Source: Polyodon spathula (lineage: Eukaryota > Chordata > Actinopteri > Acipenseriformes > Polyodontidae). Taken from it: a DNA stretch of 64,000 nucleotides. The notes beneath the pieces were generated by a model, which made no database searches, was not told the origin of the DNA, and saw only the letters and a program-made list of their open reading frames with translations. Every line of letters starts with the position of its first letter. The stretch's first letter is position 1. The DNA lies in assembly GCF_017654505.1 (NCBI RefSeq), contig NC_054538.1:53617786-53681785 (forward strand), given 5' to 3'. Shown in pieces: positions 47,260-59,039 of the stretch. A program made the position numbers and the translations under genes.

Positions 47260-47960
47260 CTGGCCAAGACCACAAGAGTCTTGCATGGCACATCCCTGTT
47301 GCAAGACATAAAAGGTCAAGAGAGAAAGAAGGGGATACATTAAGAATGAGGGAAATACAGAAAGCAAAAGAAAAAGGTAAGTGAAGAGAAAAGAAAAAAA
47401 AAACTAAGAATAGAGACAGAAGGAGTAATTGGCTCACTCACAACACCCCTCCCCCCAAACGGCCTGTAAGAGAGTCCACTCATTTTGTACTCTATTAGTG
47501 TGGCACATCTAACAAGAGCTAAGTCCAACATACTCTAGACCCCAATAGTCCCATAACCACAGTATATAATGAAACCAAGATCAACCAACAACTAAAGGAA
47601 AAAGAGTAGTAGAAATAGCTTTCCCCTTTTAAATGAATCTACTCCCGAATAGGGAAAATAAGGTATACAAACTTCAATGTGGGCAGACTTACATAGATAC
47701 ACATTTATGTCAACATGTTTACCTATGCACAGATGAACACACGTACCCATAAAAATACATACACAGAGACCACAGACAGCCACAAACATACATACGCATA
47801 TACATATGTACATAGACACATAGCCCCCACATATCAACTCTAATATATCCATCTGCACACATAAACTAAAGGAGAAACATGCATATACACATGTAAACAC
47901 GTTCACAGTAACATATACATACATATTCATTATTGATCCCACATATAGACAAACAAAGAT
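47260..47960. other. Unassigned, with ACAT-rich simple sequence
   Basis: 47690-47935 is rich in acatacacat-type degenerate repeat. It may include the 5' part of the L1-like element. Confidence 0.4.
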
Positions 47961-47966
47961 TATAGT

Positions 47967-48234
47967 TAGGGCTTCTAGTTTTCAGGTTTTATTTTCCATT
48001 TCTATCCCTCCCTTTAAACCTTAATTAATAGTTGCTGAACCAGAACGAAATGCAGGTTCAAATAAAATCAGGTGAGATCAATGCATGTCGTTTATTAACT
48101 CAATCAAGATATGAGGGTAAAAAGAAACAGCTTCCTTTGGTAATTAGCGTTTGATTAAGAAAGCGAATCGGCTCAAAATATGTTTAAAGGGACATCACGT
48201 GGTCAAAAATAAAACCCGAAAACTAGAAGCCCTA
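47967..48234. mobile_element. 268-bp MITE with 8-bp target duplication
   Basis: The left end tagggcttctagttttcagg and the right end, whose complement is tagggcttctagttttcggg, form TIRs of about 30 bp. attatagt (47959-47966) and attataga (48235-48242) flank it, an 8-bp duplication with one mismatch. TIR start and duplication length fit a non-autonomous hAT. Confidence 0.85.
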
Positions 48235-49509
48235 ATTATAGATGACCATGCACAGACTGTACACATATATCTTGGCTAGCTCCATGATAACACATATATA
48301 AACATGTATTATGAATAAACTTGCACCTAATAAGTATTTGTGGATTAACACTAAAACTTCCGGACGTACATATATACCTTGAACTACTGGAGCGGTATTT
48401 TTAGCTGCTGTATTCAATCATTTCAATGCAGCCTGCTTTTTTTTTTTTTTAAATAATACAGTAAACGCAGATGTAACATCAGCAAGCAGACAGTTTTACA
48501 TTATAGTCAAAAATGTGTGTTTATTTTAAAATACCAAACATAGTGCTTACCTGGAATTCTGATTTCCTCATTTATAGTTTCCCATAATTTGTTCGTATTC
48601 TTTATCAAGATATTTTTTGCGCTGCTTCTCATAAAGAACAGGCTATTGCTGCGCTGCTATAACAAGACGTTCCCCCATCTTGCCTCTGATATTTGAAACT
48701 GAAACTTTTTGTTTGACATTATTGTTTTATAATCATGTACAACAGGGCTACATTAAAGTGTTCAAAAGCTCAAAAGGATGTAACTTACAACTGTTCAAAC
48801 GATGGAAACATATAACTGTTCAAAATGTGGAATGTAAGAAAAAGTACCTTGTGGAGTCTAGTTTGTGCAACACAGACGTGCAGTTCACTTGCCACACACT
48901 GCCTTATCAATCAATCAGTCAATCAATCAATCCATTTATTTTATATAGCACCTTTCATAGTGGACCACTATCACAAAGCACTTTACAAGATAGTGAGAAA
49001 CAATACATAATACATAACAGTGAAAACAATGCAATACATTAAATACAATGAAATACAATGCACAGTGCATTACATACAAGGCAAGGATGTGAGTTATAAG
49101 CATTGTGGATGCATGTGTAATATAGAATCATAACATAAACATAGTGAAAAATCTGAAATAGCAAGTTAGACAACAGCTGATAACTGATATCAGGCTTAAA
49201 GAGCATGGAAAGCAAGAGAGAACAAGTGGGTCTAGAGAGCTGATTTGAAGCGAGCGACAGTGGGAGATGCATGCATTAAAGCTGGGAGAGAGTTCCAAAG
49301 AACTGAGTTAAAAGAACTCTCTCTAAGTGTGGTGCACTTTTGCTTGGGTATAACAATCAAGCCAGAGTCAGAGACCCTCAGCTTGCATGTAGGGACATAG
49401 CAGGTCAGCAGGTTGGAGTGAAACTCTGTACCTGTGCGATGAAGGGCCTTCTAGGAAAGCAGGATACTTTTGAAAGTAATCCTGAACTTGACATGTAGCC
49501 AGTGCAGTT

Positions 49510-49982
49510 GGGCAAGACAAGCTGAGGTCCTCTGACTCTGGCTTGCTTGTCATACTGAAGCAGTGAAGTGCACCACACTCAGGGAGTGCTCTTTTAGACT
49601 GATGGCCCAGACTTTCTGGAACTCTCTCCCAGCTGTAGTGCATGTAGCTCCCATCGTCACTCGCTTTTAATCAACTCTCTTGTTCTCTCTTGCTTTCAAT
49701 GCTATTTAAGCCTGCTATCTGTTATTAGCTGTTGTCTAAATTGCTATTTCAGGTTTTTCACTCCATCTTATTCGTATGATTCTGTATGACACACACATCC
49801 ACAATGTTTAGAATTCACATCCTAGCCTTGTATTTAATGTTATGCCTGTTTTAATGTATTTGTATTTAAAGTATTGTGCATTGTTCCTCACCATATTGTA
49901 AAGCGCTTTATGATGGTGGTTACTATGAAAGGTGAAAGGTGAAAGGTGCTATATAAAATAAAGATTGATTGATTGATTGCAG
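49510..49982 (+). mobile_element. L2 3' end in opposite orientation
   Basis: It reads like the complement of 48905-49290: cttgttctctcttgctttc, gctgttgtctaa, tgctatttcaggtttttcac and a tail ctatataaaataaag then (attg)n at 49966-49982. The minus-strand L2 resumes at cagtagttaagttgagatga. Confidence 0.85.
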
Positions 49983-50074
49983 TAGTTAAGTTGAGATGAG
50001 ACAAATGCATGACAGAGTATCGCTGCATCCTGGAGGGAAAGGTAGGGGGGGACCTTTGAGATGTTATGGAGGTG

Positions 50075-50265
50075 TGTGGCAAAGTGCCCGCCCCTGTGTG
50101 TATTTTGTATTGTATGTCTTTTTGTTTTGGCGACGAGTGCCGTGTCCTGTGTTTTTGTTTGTTATAGCCTTTTTATTTACTGTTCTGTTCTTTCATTAAA
50201 TGCTGAGCGCAAGCAAGCATTACTACCCAGAAGGCTCCGTACAGTGGGGGAAGGCAGCAGTAGAC
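50075..50265 (+). mobile_element. LTR-like piece inside L2
   Basis: tgtggcaaagtgcccgcccc tgtgtgtatttt matches the start of the LTR at 52863. cattaaatgctgag near 50200 may be a poly(A) region. The 3' limit is uncertain. Confidence 0.5.
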
Positions 50266-50289
50266 AGTTTCCGAGGTTCAGGGTGGTAT

Positions 50290-51289
50290 TATTGAGATTC
50301 TTAAGTTGAGTTTTCAATCCTACAGAAGTGTCATCTGCATAGGAGTGAAACATGAAGCTATGTTGGCCAATGAGGTGACCCAAGGGAAGCATGTAGATGT
50401 TGCAGAGAAGGGACCCAAGAACAGATCCTTGGGGGACACCACAGGTGACCGGGTTTGCGTCACCACCTTTTCCATCATAGAAGACAGACTGCATGCGTCC
50501 AGATAGGTAAGAGGACAGACAGGAGAGACAGGTTCCAGAGATCCCAGCATACTTTTGAAGGCTGTCAAGAAGAATGCTATGATCTATGGTATCAAAAGCA
50601 GCAGTTAGGTCAAGGAGGACAGGGACAGGGAGCAGCAGCATCAGCATTCAGCAGATCATTTACAATCCGGAGTAGAGCAGTTTCAGTATTGTGCCAGACT
50701 GCAGAGATTCAAGCAGATTATTATCTGTGAGATGTTTTAAAAGCTGGCAGCCTACAGTTTTTTCAAGAGTTTTGGAGAGAAAAGGAAGATTGGATATGGG
50801 ACAGAAGTTAGATAAGATAGTCGGGCCATGGGAGGGTTTTTTGAGCACTGGCCTTACTAGGGCAGTCTTGAGGGCAGCAGGAACCAGGCCTGAAACCAGG
50901 GACAGGTTGAGAGTGTGCATAATGGAAGGAGCAAGTTCAGAAGCACAGAGACAGATGAGATTTGTTGGCCAGGGGTCCAAGGGGCATGTAGCAGTAGTTG
51001 ATTTCACCAATAGGGTGGAGACATCAGTAATGGAGAGAGGACAGAAGGAAAAGAAAGCAGGAGGGGCCACCAGCAGGAAGTCAAGGTAGTCAAGTACTAT
51101 ACTTTCTTTGTGGCAGGAGAGCGTAGAATAAATGGTGTCGATTTTGTTCCGATAGAAAGAGGAGAAATCATGGTAGGTAAGAGAGGAGGATGAATGGGAG
51201 ATGGCTTTATCGGTGGCTGGATGCAGGATTTGATCAATGATTTTGAAGAGAATATTTTCTTTACCGTGTCTTATTATTGCACATGGCAC
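50290..51289 (-). pseudogene. L2 reverse transcriptase
   Basis: Two adjacent frames, 209 and 156 codons, cover RT from a region upstream of the fingers (LTYHDFSSFYRNKIDTIYST) to the active site YADD (about 50330). They join by a frame change near 50660. The polymerase would copy L2 RNA at the target. A frame change plus two later insertions into the element show it is dead. Confidence 0.85.
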
Positions 51290-51673
51290 AGCTGTAATGT
51301 GTCTGGTCTACTATATCAACCCCAAACTTCATGGAAATATAAAACTGTACAGTCTTTGCTATCTTTCAATCATTCCCAATGGCAATGGAAGGACGAAGCG
51401 TGCTCAGCAAAATTAAATTTTTTCTTGGTTTGCACTTGTAGACCGTTAAAGTGCAGCCCTTCTGCGTCCACAAGTTGATACACAGCCCATCGATGAACCT
51501 CTATCTAAGGTAGGTAATTGCTGCCTCCCAGGTGGTAACAGAAATCTAACTTGAGTATGCAGCTGTGGCTGTATTTATCTCTGTCCCAAAATTTCTGCTA
51601 CTTCGTTATCACTTTCACTGTCACTATCAGTAAACGCATTGTGATCACAGTAAATATATATTGTATATATATT

Positions 51674-52094
51674 TGTGGCAGAGCAAAGCTCTGCCCTTTA
51701 AATTGGCAGTGATGGGGTTAACCTCCCCTACCTGCCTGGGTTTATTATGTTCAGGTGGCTGGGGTTGATTAGTTGATTAGGTTGATTAACGATCAATCAG
51801 CGCCCAGCCACCTGATATAAAAGGAGGCCTCTGCTTCTCATTTGGGGAGAAGGGAGCTGAGGAAGTAGGTTGGTGTTTGTTTTGTGGTTTTTTGAATTTA
51901 ATTTTCTAAATCCAGTGAAGGCATTGCCCAGCCTGGAAACTTTATTTTTGTGAGTTTTGTTTTTGCTTTATTTGTGTTTGAGTATCTGTTATTTTGCCCT
52001 TGTGCACTTTATTTTTGTTTATTTATAATAAAATTGTTATTTTTTTGAACTGCAGACTGTCTCTGGGCCTCTATCCACTCGCCAGCCTGCCACA
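51674..52094 (+). mobile_element. Solo LTR with ATATT target duplication
   Basis: 421 bp from TGTGGCAGAGC to GCCTGCCACA, flanked by atatt at 51669-51673 and 52095-52099. It contains a TATA-like gatataaaaggagg (51815-51828) and a poly(A) signal aataaaattg (52027). The first 25 bp form a small palindrome (ggcagagc..gctctgcc). Same family as the inverted pair at 22836-23723. Confidence 0.92.
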
Positions 52095-52561
52095 ATATTG
52101 TATATGTATATTTTCATTTCCAGATTCGTCTTCCAATAATTCCTGAAAGTACTTGCTGTGCAGTCATATGTTGTTTTCTAATTTGTTTTCACTAGACAAT
52201 AAGTAATCCTGCAGTTGTTGATAAATAAATCACTTGTCTGAAAAAGAATCCTGTTGTATCTATTCAAAATAAACACGAAACTTTCAAGTTCAGCAGCTTC
52301 ATCAAACGCACTAATCTAAACCCACGGTGCCTCATCTGGAATTGTGTTGTCAATAACTTCATCCTGCTATCACCAATAATGCTGCTGATGGTCTTTCTCG
52401 TCTACAGGTATCCTTGTTTCAGACGTCTGTTTCCCTCAGCTCATCTTTTACCCTTGACTGATCCTCCATTCAGCGATCTGATATTCATTTAAATTCTTCA
52501 CCTCTGCTCAAGATTAGATGGCCACCGCCCTCCATCATCCACCCACGACCTGCAAATAAAA

Positions 52562-52860
52562 TTGGATCGTCCCCTCTCCCTTCAACCACAATTTCATACT
52601 GTCTTTCCTCATTCATGCAAAAGATTATCTACACCTCTCCCTGGAAAGTTCAAAACATACCGAGCTGGAATTCAATACCACTATTCCCTACTCTCTCATC
52701 TAACCCCACGGTTTGCCTTCTCCTCCCTCCTGACAACTGATATTCTCTTTTACCTCATCACAGTCTTCCACCAAGGTTGTTTCTCATGTTTTGATGATCT
52801 AGTAACGGCATCTCTTTGCCTTTGTGCCCTCTTCGATTTTGCATCCTTGTTGGAAAATGC
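52562..52860 (+). pseudogene. Possible tyrosine-recombinase N-terminal fragment
   Basis: A 125-codon frame includes LSTPLPGKFKTYRAGIQYHY and LLTTDILFYLI. The phrase (S)..(T)YRAGI.(H)Y resembles the core-binding domain of recombinases from DIRS/Crypton-like elements. An LTR interrupts it at 52863. No catalytic box was seen. Confidence 0.3.
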
Positions 52861-52862
52861 AC

Positions 52863-53250
52863 TGTGGCAATGTGCCCTGCCCCTGTGTGTATTTTTGTGT
52901 TTTAAGTTGTATGTAGTGTGTAAATGTTGGTGTTTATAGTGTTTATAATGTGGGTTATAAGCACAGGTGACATACAATGTAATTCTTAGTTGGACACGAG
53001 GATGGCACAAATCACTTCAAATACAAGTTAAAAGGGTAATTGTATGGAAGTACGGGAAGGGCACAAATTAGTTCACGTGCAGAGGTACTGAGATTCCAAT
53101 TGAATGATTGATTAGCAATCAAGTCTCGGTACAGTTGCATAAAAGGGGCACATTTTCAGTCATTCAGGGTTGTGTGTTCGGTAAGTGGAGAGTGGGTGAG
53201 AGAGAGAGGAGAATTAATTTAAAATATAAACAAATGCTACTTGTGCCACA
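52863..53250 (+). mobile_element. Solo LTR with TGCAC target duplication
   Basis: 388 bp from TGTGGCAATGTGCC to CTTGTGCCACA, flanked by tgcac at 52858-52862 and 53251-53255. A TATA-like cataaaagggg lies at 53140. A related piece is at 50075. Confidence 0.9.
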
Positions 53251-53646
53251 TGCACCCATATACTATTATATGTGGTTCATTTATTGATGTTCCAACGAAC
53301 ACATCAAAATATGCATCTCCCTATAATTATAAACAGGACATGATGTATGTGTGACTTTATATTGATATTTAATCACATGCCTTTATGTGGTCCACTGAAA
53401 ACATACATTATTATTATTATTATACTGGTGGTGCAGCATGATTCCGTTTTGTTTTTAAACCAGTCTGGTGTTAGGTCACAAACAATACAAAATAATAATT
53501 TAAAAAGTTGCCACGTATCCAGCTTCTAGTTACCTGAGAGCACAGTGATTACATTACACTGGCTAATGCAATAATCTAAATAAGATACCACATAAGAAAA
53601 CTTGAAATAATGACAATTATTATCCTACAGCGTAAGATAACAAAAA

Positions 53647-53647
<1 letters not shown>

Positions 53648-53685
<38 letters not shown>

Positions 53686-53705
53686 TATTATTATTATTAT
53701 TATTA
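53648..53705. repeat. (ATT)n microsatellite
   Basis: About 19 units with one interruption. A short ATT run also lies at 53407-53421. Confidence 0.95.
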
Positions 53706-53709
53706 CAAC

Positions 53710-54970
53710 TTACAGTTGTACACAAAAAATACATAAAGAATTACACTACAATTAAGAGCTAGATACAAAATACAATGACTTCAGTCCTAATAAGAGCAAA
53801 TACAAAACACAGTATGATTTGATATCAGGGCAGTTCAAGAGCAGGTATCAGTGTTGATAGTTACAATAGGGTTAGATATGAGTGCAGGTGAAATACAAAA
53901 TACTACAGATTGGGTTAAGTGCAGGATCAATTACAGATAAATGCAAGTTAAATTGCATTAAAGGCAGAGTGCTATATTATCCATTTAAAAGTAATGTTTC
54001 TAGTTTAAATTATATGAACCCACTCTTAACAGGGTTGCAAAAAATAAGCAGGTGGAATTAAAGATTGAAGCAAAAAACAGGTATTGTGCATGCCCATGTG
54101 AGCGACAGAGTTATTGTGCATGCTCATATGAATAGTGCTGGGACGAGCACTTGATTTTCATGTTCGGATATTCGCTGTTAATTTAAATATTCCTTCGGAT
54201 ATTTGTTCATTTTCAAAAAGTAATAAAAGTCATTATATAGCTCAGAAGCGCAGGTAGATACAGCACAGCAGCAGGGGCAGGGCAGCGTGGCCCCTGTGTG
54301 TGTGTGCGCCTTTATTTTACAACAAGACGTTACAGTATGCAACACGTTAAAGTAGAAACATATCCCAGGATTAAATTAGTGTGGGCCTTACTTTACCCAA
54401 GTGAATTAACTGCAAAACAAAAGGATGAACATTGCAGTTCAAGTTAAACATTGTTTTGTTTATTCCCGAAATAAATAGTGTCAGACACCACATTTCATTC
54501 CTTGCCATTGTCATTTCTTCACAGTAAACAGTGGCCATAGAGACATTTTCATAAAGTACTAACTTGAGGTTTACTTGGGCCTTTTTGTAGTTGAACAAGC
54601 AAATGAAAACTGAAATTTAACTTTAAACATGTCAAATAAAACAAACATGGATATGCTGTTGCATTCCACATAACAGAAAGCCACAGCAAATGTATATACT
54701 GTATACAATCGATATAAAAATCACTACACAACATTTCCAGCAAGTTGGTCACTGTTTAAGCGAGGTATTTCAGAATGACGTGCTTGCCTTTTTTCTGTCT
54801 CGTGAGTTTCTGACTCGTTCTAAAGCAGCACAATCCTTTTTTTGACCCAGATGGCTTTTCATAGAGATCACTATGCATGTGCGTGCATTATCTGGTTGGT
54901 TTACTTTTTGCTGTCAAACTTTTAAATAGAAGCTAAAGAGATGCTGTGTTGATCCTGTGTGTTTTATGTA
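53710..54970. other. Unassigned stretch
   Basis: Contains gttcggatattcgctg..ccttcggatatttg near 54160-54205, a phrase often seen at the ends of hAT-like elements, but no terminal repeats or transposase. Confidence 0.35.
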
Positions 54971-54972
54971 TG

Positions 54973-54976
<4 letters not shown>

Positions 54977-55011
<35 letters not shown>

Positions 55012-55073
55012 TATAATATATATAAATATAATATATAGATATATATATATATAATATATATATAGTATATATT
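54977..55073. repeat. Imperfect (TA)n tract
   Basis: TA-rich with AATATA interruptions. Confidence 0.9.
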
Positions 55074-55116
55074 TAATCTCACAGTGGTAAATAAGTGCGA
55101 GGTATTTTTGTCATTT

Positions 55117-56060
55117 CTAGTGAATAAAAACATCAGATTTTTGTATCTGAATACATGTCAAAAAATATTTGTTCAAATATTTGTCCCAGGGATAGCATTT
55201 TCTGACATTACACCTGTCCAATCTGTGGTTTACGGCCCACCTTGGGCACTTCAATAGAGAAATCTCACACAGTGGTAGCATATACAAAGAAAATAATATG
55301 GGACCCCACAAGTAATAGTAGATAATCCTGATACAGACTCCCACAAAAAAAACAAAGCAGTGTCTGTTAGTTAGCTATGACTTAGACCAGTTTAGAACAG
55401 TTCCAGTGAGGCCAACCCAGCTTTTAAGACAATCAATTAAAATGTCATGATCCACAGTATCTCAGGTCTAAAAGAACCAAAATTGATATAGTTATAGTCC
55501 ACACTCATCAGTAAGTCATTTACCATGATGGCAAGGGCAGTCTCTGTACTATGAGCAGATCTAAACCCCTACTGAAACATTAAGGACATTACTACTATAC
55601 ATAAATCTGTTGATTTGTTTGACGACTACCTTTTCAAGAACCTTAGCTAAGAATGAAAAGTTAGAAATGGGTCTAAAATGACTAAAAACAGTGCAATCTA
55701 AGTTATATTTTTTAGTAGTGGCTTAATCATTTTATTTTTAAAATAGTTAAGAAATTCTTCACACTTCGTGGAAGAGGCTTCAGTATAAGGAAGTGCAACA
55801 GATGATGGACTTTAATCTATCAATAGTTGAAAAAAAGCAGAAGTTAATTTTTATTAACATCAATAAGACTCAAGAAATAGCAACGTCTGGTTGTCCTCAG
55901 AGGTTCGTTGCACTTTAACAGATGTTATTTCCAAATATCATAGTGAATGTGAAATTTATTAGCCCTCTACATATGTCCTAATTGGTGATATTCCCTTTTA
56001 ATTTTGTATAGGGTACTGTTAACCCATAGTGCAGTTTGCTTAGAAGAGCGTTCTAGTTTT
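55117..56060 (-). mobile_element. L2-like LINE RT, heavily decayed
   Basis: Minus-strand fragments: RPISNFSFLAKVLEKVVVKQ (about 55670), DTVDHDILIDCLKSWVGLTG (about 55450), then GPILFSLYMLPLCEISL (about 55290). These are RT blocks in order. Many stops. It differs from the L2 at 48905 and is older by look. Confidence 0.75.
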
Positions 56061-56512
56061 AACTGGGGCCATAATACCAAACGTGCTTGTTAACTAACTC
56101 ATCAGTAGACAGAGAGTGGATAGCGGTGAGTGGTGATAGTCTCACTAAAATCGTTGTTGCATTTGAAGAATTCAACAGGTTTTAATAGCCTAAAAAAGAA
56201 TGCTCAAATGATCAGAAACAGTAAGATTTACTCTTGGCAAATTGCCTGAGAAATGACAAAATAAAAAAAAAAGAATCTAAAAGCCTTAATAATTCCAGTC
56301 TTTGGATCATATTCAATGTCAACATGTATTAGGGTGGGTGAACACAGTGTGATTGTGTTCATTCCCTATGGGAACGGCTGTGTGTGCTGCAGCAGTTTTG
56401 AAATCGATGTAAAATTATCTCAGTAATCATCAATAAAAAACAAAGATATATTAAATATACCTTTTTGTCTGCTACATGTCTATGGGGTGCCAAACAGGCT
56501 ATATATCAACTT

Positions 56513-56516
<4 letters not shown>

Positions 56517-56589
<73 letters not shown>
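56517..56589. repeat. (TA)n microsatellite
   Basis: About 36 units. Confidence 0.97.
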
Positions 56590-56594
<5 letters not shown>

Positions 56595-56699
56595 ATGTTT
56601 GATATATATGGATTGATATTTACCTCCTAATCTGTAATGTATAATAGGAGTGCTGCATACATTATTTGTGAACCGCTGCATAGCGTAAAAAAAAACCCT

Positions 56700-56907
56700 A
56701 AAAACTAAAGGTTGTAAATGTTATAGTTAGGGGGCCACCTGAGATCGAGATTTACTGGATGCTTTCAGAGAGAATTGATTTTCAAAATTCCCCTTAAACT
56801 GAAAGTAACCGATGTGTAAATTAGAGTAAATTAGAAATCCCGTTCTGTCTCAAAGCGTCCAGTAAATCTGGAGTCAGATGGCCACCCTAACTACAACCTT
56901 TAGTTTT
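56700..56907. mobile_element. Short inverted-repeat element (MITE)
   Basis: The left arm has aaaactaaaggttgta, a small insertion, then gttagggggccacctga and agatttactggatgctttc. The right arm complement has aaaactaaaggttgtagtta gggtggccatctgac and agatttactggacgctttg. Arms are about 60 bp around a 70-bp centre. No coding part. Confidence 0.75.
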
Positions 56908-56909
56908 AC

Positions 56910-57650
56910 AGCTGAAGGAAAGATTGGAAAAGAACACACGTTCTGCAAGCTGGACTGATTTTAATGTTGAACATGGAATGATGTTCTTCAATACGAAAAA
57001 TCGCAGAAACATCAAAAGGCAAGAAGAACAAAAATGAGCAATTGCATTATATTGATTTTACCTTATATTATAATTATTATATTATTTATGTGCGCAGCAA
57101 GTTTCGATTTAAGGTATCTGTAAAATATACATTTGGTATGGGTAGTCTATGAAGAGCGAATAAGAAATGCAAGTACAGTATGACGATGATCTTCAAGACA
57201 TCTGCGTTCTAAACAGTTCAAATCAAAGTGAGCCTGTGCCGCATCACAAATGCATCTGTAATTCAAGTACATACTCTCTTATGTCTGCATTTGACATTTT
57301 AGGAGCAATAATCAATTTAAGTATAATCTTAAACAGAGTTTTGGTAGTTGGGAAAAGTAGACTTAGTTGTAATTTCAATAACCGTTAACCTTGATGCAGA
57401 AAAGGTTTCCTCTCTATGTTGTCGACAATATAAGTCCATCAAAAAAAAAAAAAAAAAAAAAAACACTTTTTTTTTTGTTCACGCTATTAGGAGGTAAAGC
57501 GGAAAGAGGTAAAGGTAAAGTGGAAGGCCCCATAGTAGTCCAACGGAAAGCCTAATTCAAAATAATATACTGGTATATACTAATTATTTATTATTTGTTC
57601 ATTGAAAAAATATACAATCTTTATAATGTTTTTGGTTAAAATTAATGTTA
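56910..57650. other. Unassigned stretch
   Basis: A 73-codon frame at 57167-57388 shows no known motif. Poly-A and poly-T runs lie at 57441-57476. Confidence 0.4.
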
Positions 57651-57658
57651 GGCTACAT

Positions 57659-58135
57659 GTATTACAAAAGTAAGTATCAGCATCCTGCTGAGCTTACTAA
57701 CAATGTGTAAATTGTTTGGTTAATTGTTATTTTATTGTTGATTATCACCTGCACCTGACTAGCATTGTAAATTTAGAGCCAGGTGCAAGGTATTCAAGGA
57801 GAGCAGTCAGTCTGATAAGGGCTGCTGTGTGGAGGGCCCGGTTAATAGTGTATTTTCAATTGTTATGAAGAAGGTACTGTGTGTTTTTGGTTCGTTTGTT
57901 TGGTTAAAAGTGTGTTTTGTTTGGCAGGTAAACAGCCTAGCTGTCCTGCATGTTAGTCAGGGACCTGCATCAAAGTTTTAATTAGCACTCCGAAGTGGAG
58001 GTAGGTGTTTGTTTTGGTTTTGTTTATTTGATTCTTGATTTCTGTAATTAATTAAACAGTATGAAAGTGCTATTAAAACACATCAAATCTTGTGTCTGGG
58101 TCAACTTTTAACCCAAGCCACAAGGCTTTGTTTAC
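57659..58135 (+). mobile_element. LTR of the TA-associated family, copy 2
   Basis: It matches 63224-63707 in order: gcacctg..taaatt(t)agagccagg tgca, ggtattcaa, agggctgctgtgt, ggtaaacagcctagctgtcc and tgtgtctgggtc. It ends ..ttgtttac directly before (TA)n at 58136. The 5' end is approximate. Confidence 0.75.
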
Positions 58136-58156
58136 TATATATAGATATATATATCT

Positions 58157-58188
<32 letters not shown>

Positions 58189-58190
58189 AT
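58136..58190. repeat. Imperfect (TA)n tract
   Basis: tatatatagatatatatatc-type sequence directly after LTR copy 2. Confidence 0.95.
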
Positions 58191-58289
58191 TTAACAGTAT
58201 GTGTATGTGTGATTTTATGTTTAACAGAGCCACTACAAACTGTAAAAAAATAATGAAACCCATTATATTAATAGTATACTAATTTCTCA

Positions 58290-59030
58290 AAATATATTGT
58301 CAAGCTCACAAAATCTTGGTCTTTTTATTGTACTGTTCACTGTTCGAATTTTTCTAAGTGGTTTTTGCCTCTTATTACTCTCCCATTCCAGACCGTTCCC
58401 CAGCCCAGGCTGGAGACGTCTGTAGTGACCACTTCCCTTCTGTGAGGGGATCCGAGGCGCAGATTGCCAGGACGGAAAAAACACTCCAGTGTCTTCCGGC
58501 ATTGTCTGGACACTCGCACTAGCCTGTACCAATCTCGGACCGAGTGCACCTTGGGCGTATTTACCCAGGCCTGAAGCGGGTGCATTCTCAGCAGCCCTAG
58601 TGGAAAGACTCTCGAGGAGGCTGCCATCAGCCCCAACAACCTTTGATATACTTTGACCTGTAGAAGAGTGTCCTCTCTGAATAGGGAGAGTCTGGCCTCC
58701 AGCGGCCAAATCCTGACTTCCGACAATGAGACAATCATGCTCACAGAGTTCAATTTGATCCCCAGGAACACTGTGGACTGAGACGGTACGAAGTTGCTGT
58801 TCTGTTGATGTATTGAGAGCCTTAACTTCGTCACATGATCTATGACCTGTTTTGTATGCGCCTCTGTATGTCTTTTAGAATGCGCACAAACTAGCCAATC
58901 GTCCAAATACTTCAGGATCCGAATACCCCGCAGTTTGAGTGAAGCCAGTGCTGCATCCACACACTTTGAAAATGTACATGGCGCCAGTGAGAGGCCAAAT
59001 AGCATGGGTCAAACATGTCTGTCCTCGATG
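58290..59030 (-). pseudogene. DIRS-type reverse transcriptase and RNase H start
   Basis: A 222-codon minus frame reads MLFGLSLAPCTFSKCVDAAL, ILKYLDDWLVCAHSKRHTEA (RT active site YLDD), VFLGIKLNSVSMIVSLSE, YQRLLGLMAASSRVFPLGLL and RREVVTTDVSSLGWGTVWNG, the start of RNase H. This order is that of DIRS elements, which integrate with a tyrosine recombinase. Upstream RT blocks are lost near 59030, and the RNase H is cut off near 58310. No recombinase was seen beside it. Confidence 0.88.
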
Positions 59031-59039
59031 CTGTAAAAG

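Larger units (their letters stand above)
48905..51270 (-). mobile_element. L2 LINE, minus strand, with two insertions
   Basis: The 3' end is the (attgattg)n-type tail at 48905-48935. Coding parts further right include LTAAFDTIDHSILLDSLQKY, GVPQGSVLGSLLCNIYMLPL and HSYADDTSVGLKTQL (50647-50290), then RPVLKKPSHGPTILSNFCPI and FLSKTLEKTV (about 50830-50740), reaching about 51280. A plus-strand L2 3' end (49510-49982) and an LTR-like piece (50075-50265) interrupt it. The 5' endonuclease part is absent. Confidence 0.88.

Noticed and set aside
57167..57388. A 73-codon frame as a small gene
   Set aside because: No motif, no supporting splice or promoter signal, and surrounded by non-coding DNA.
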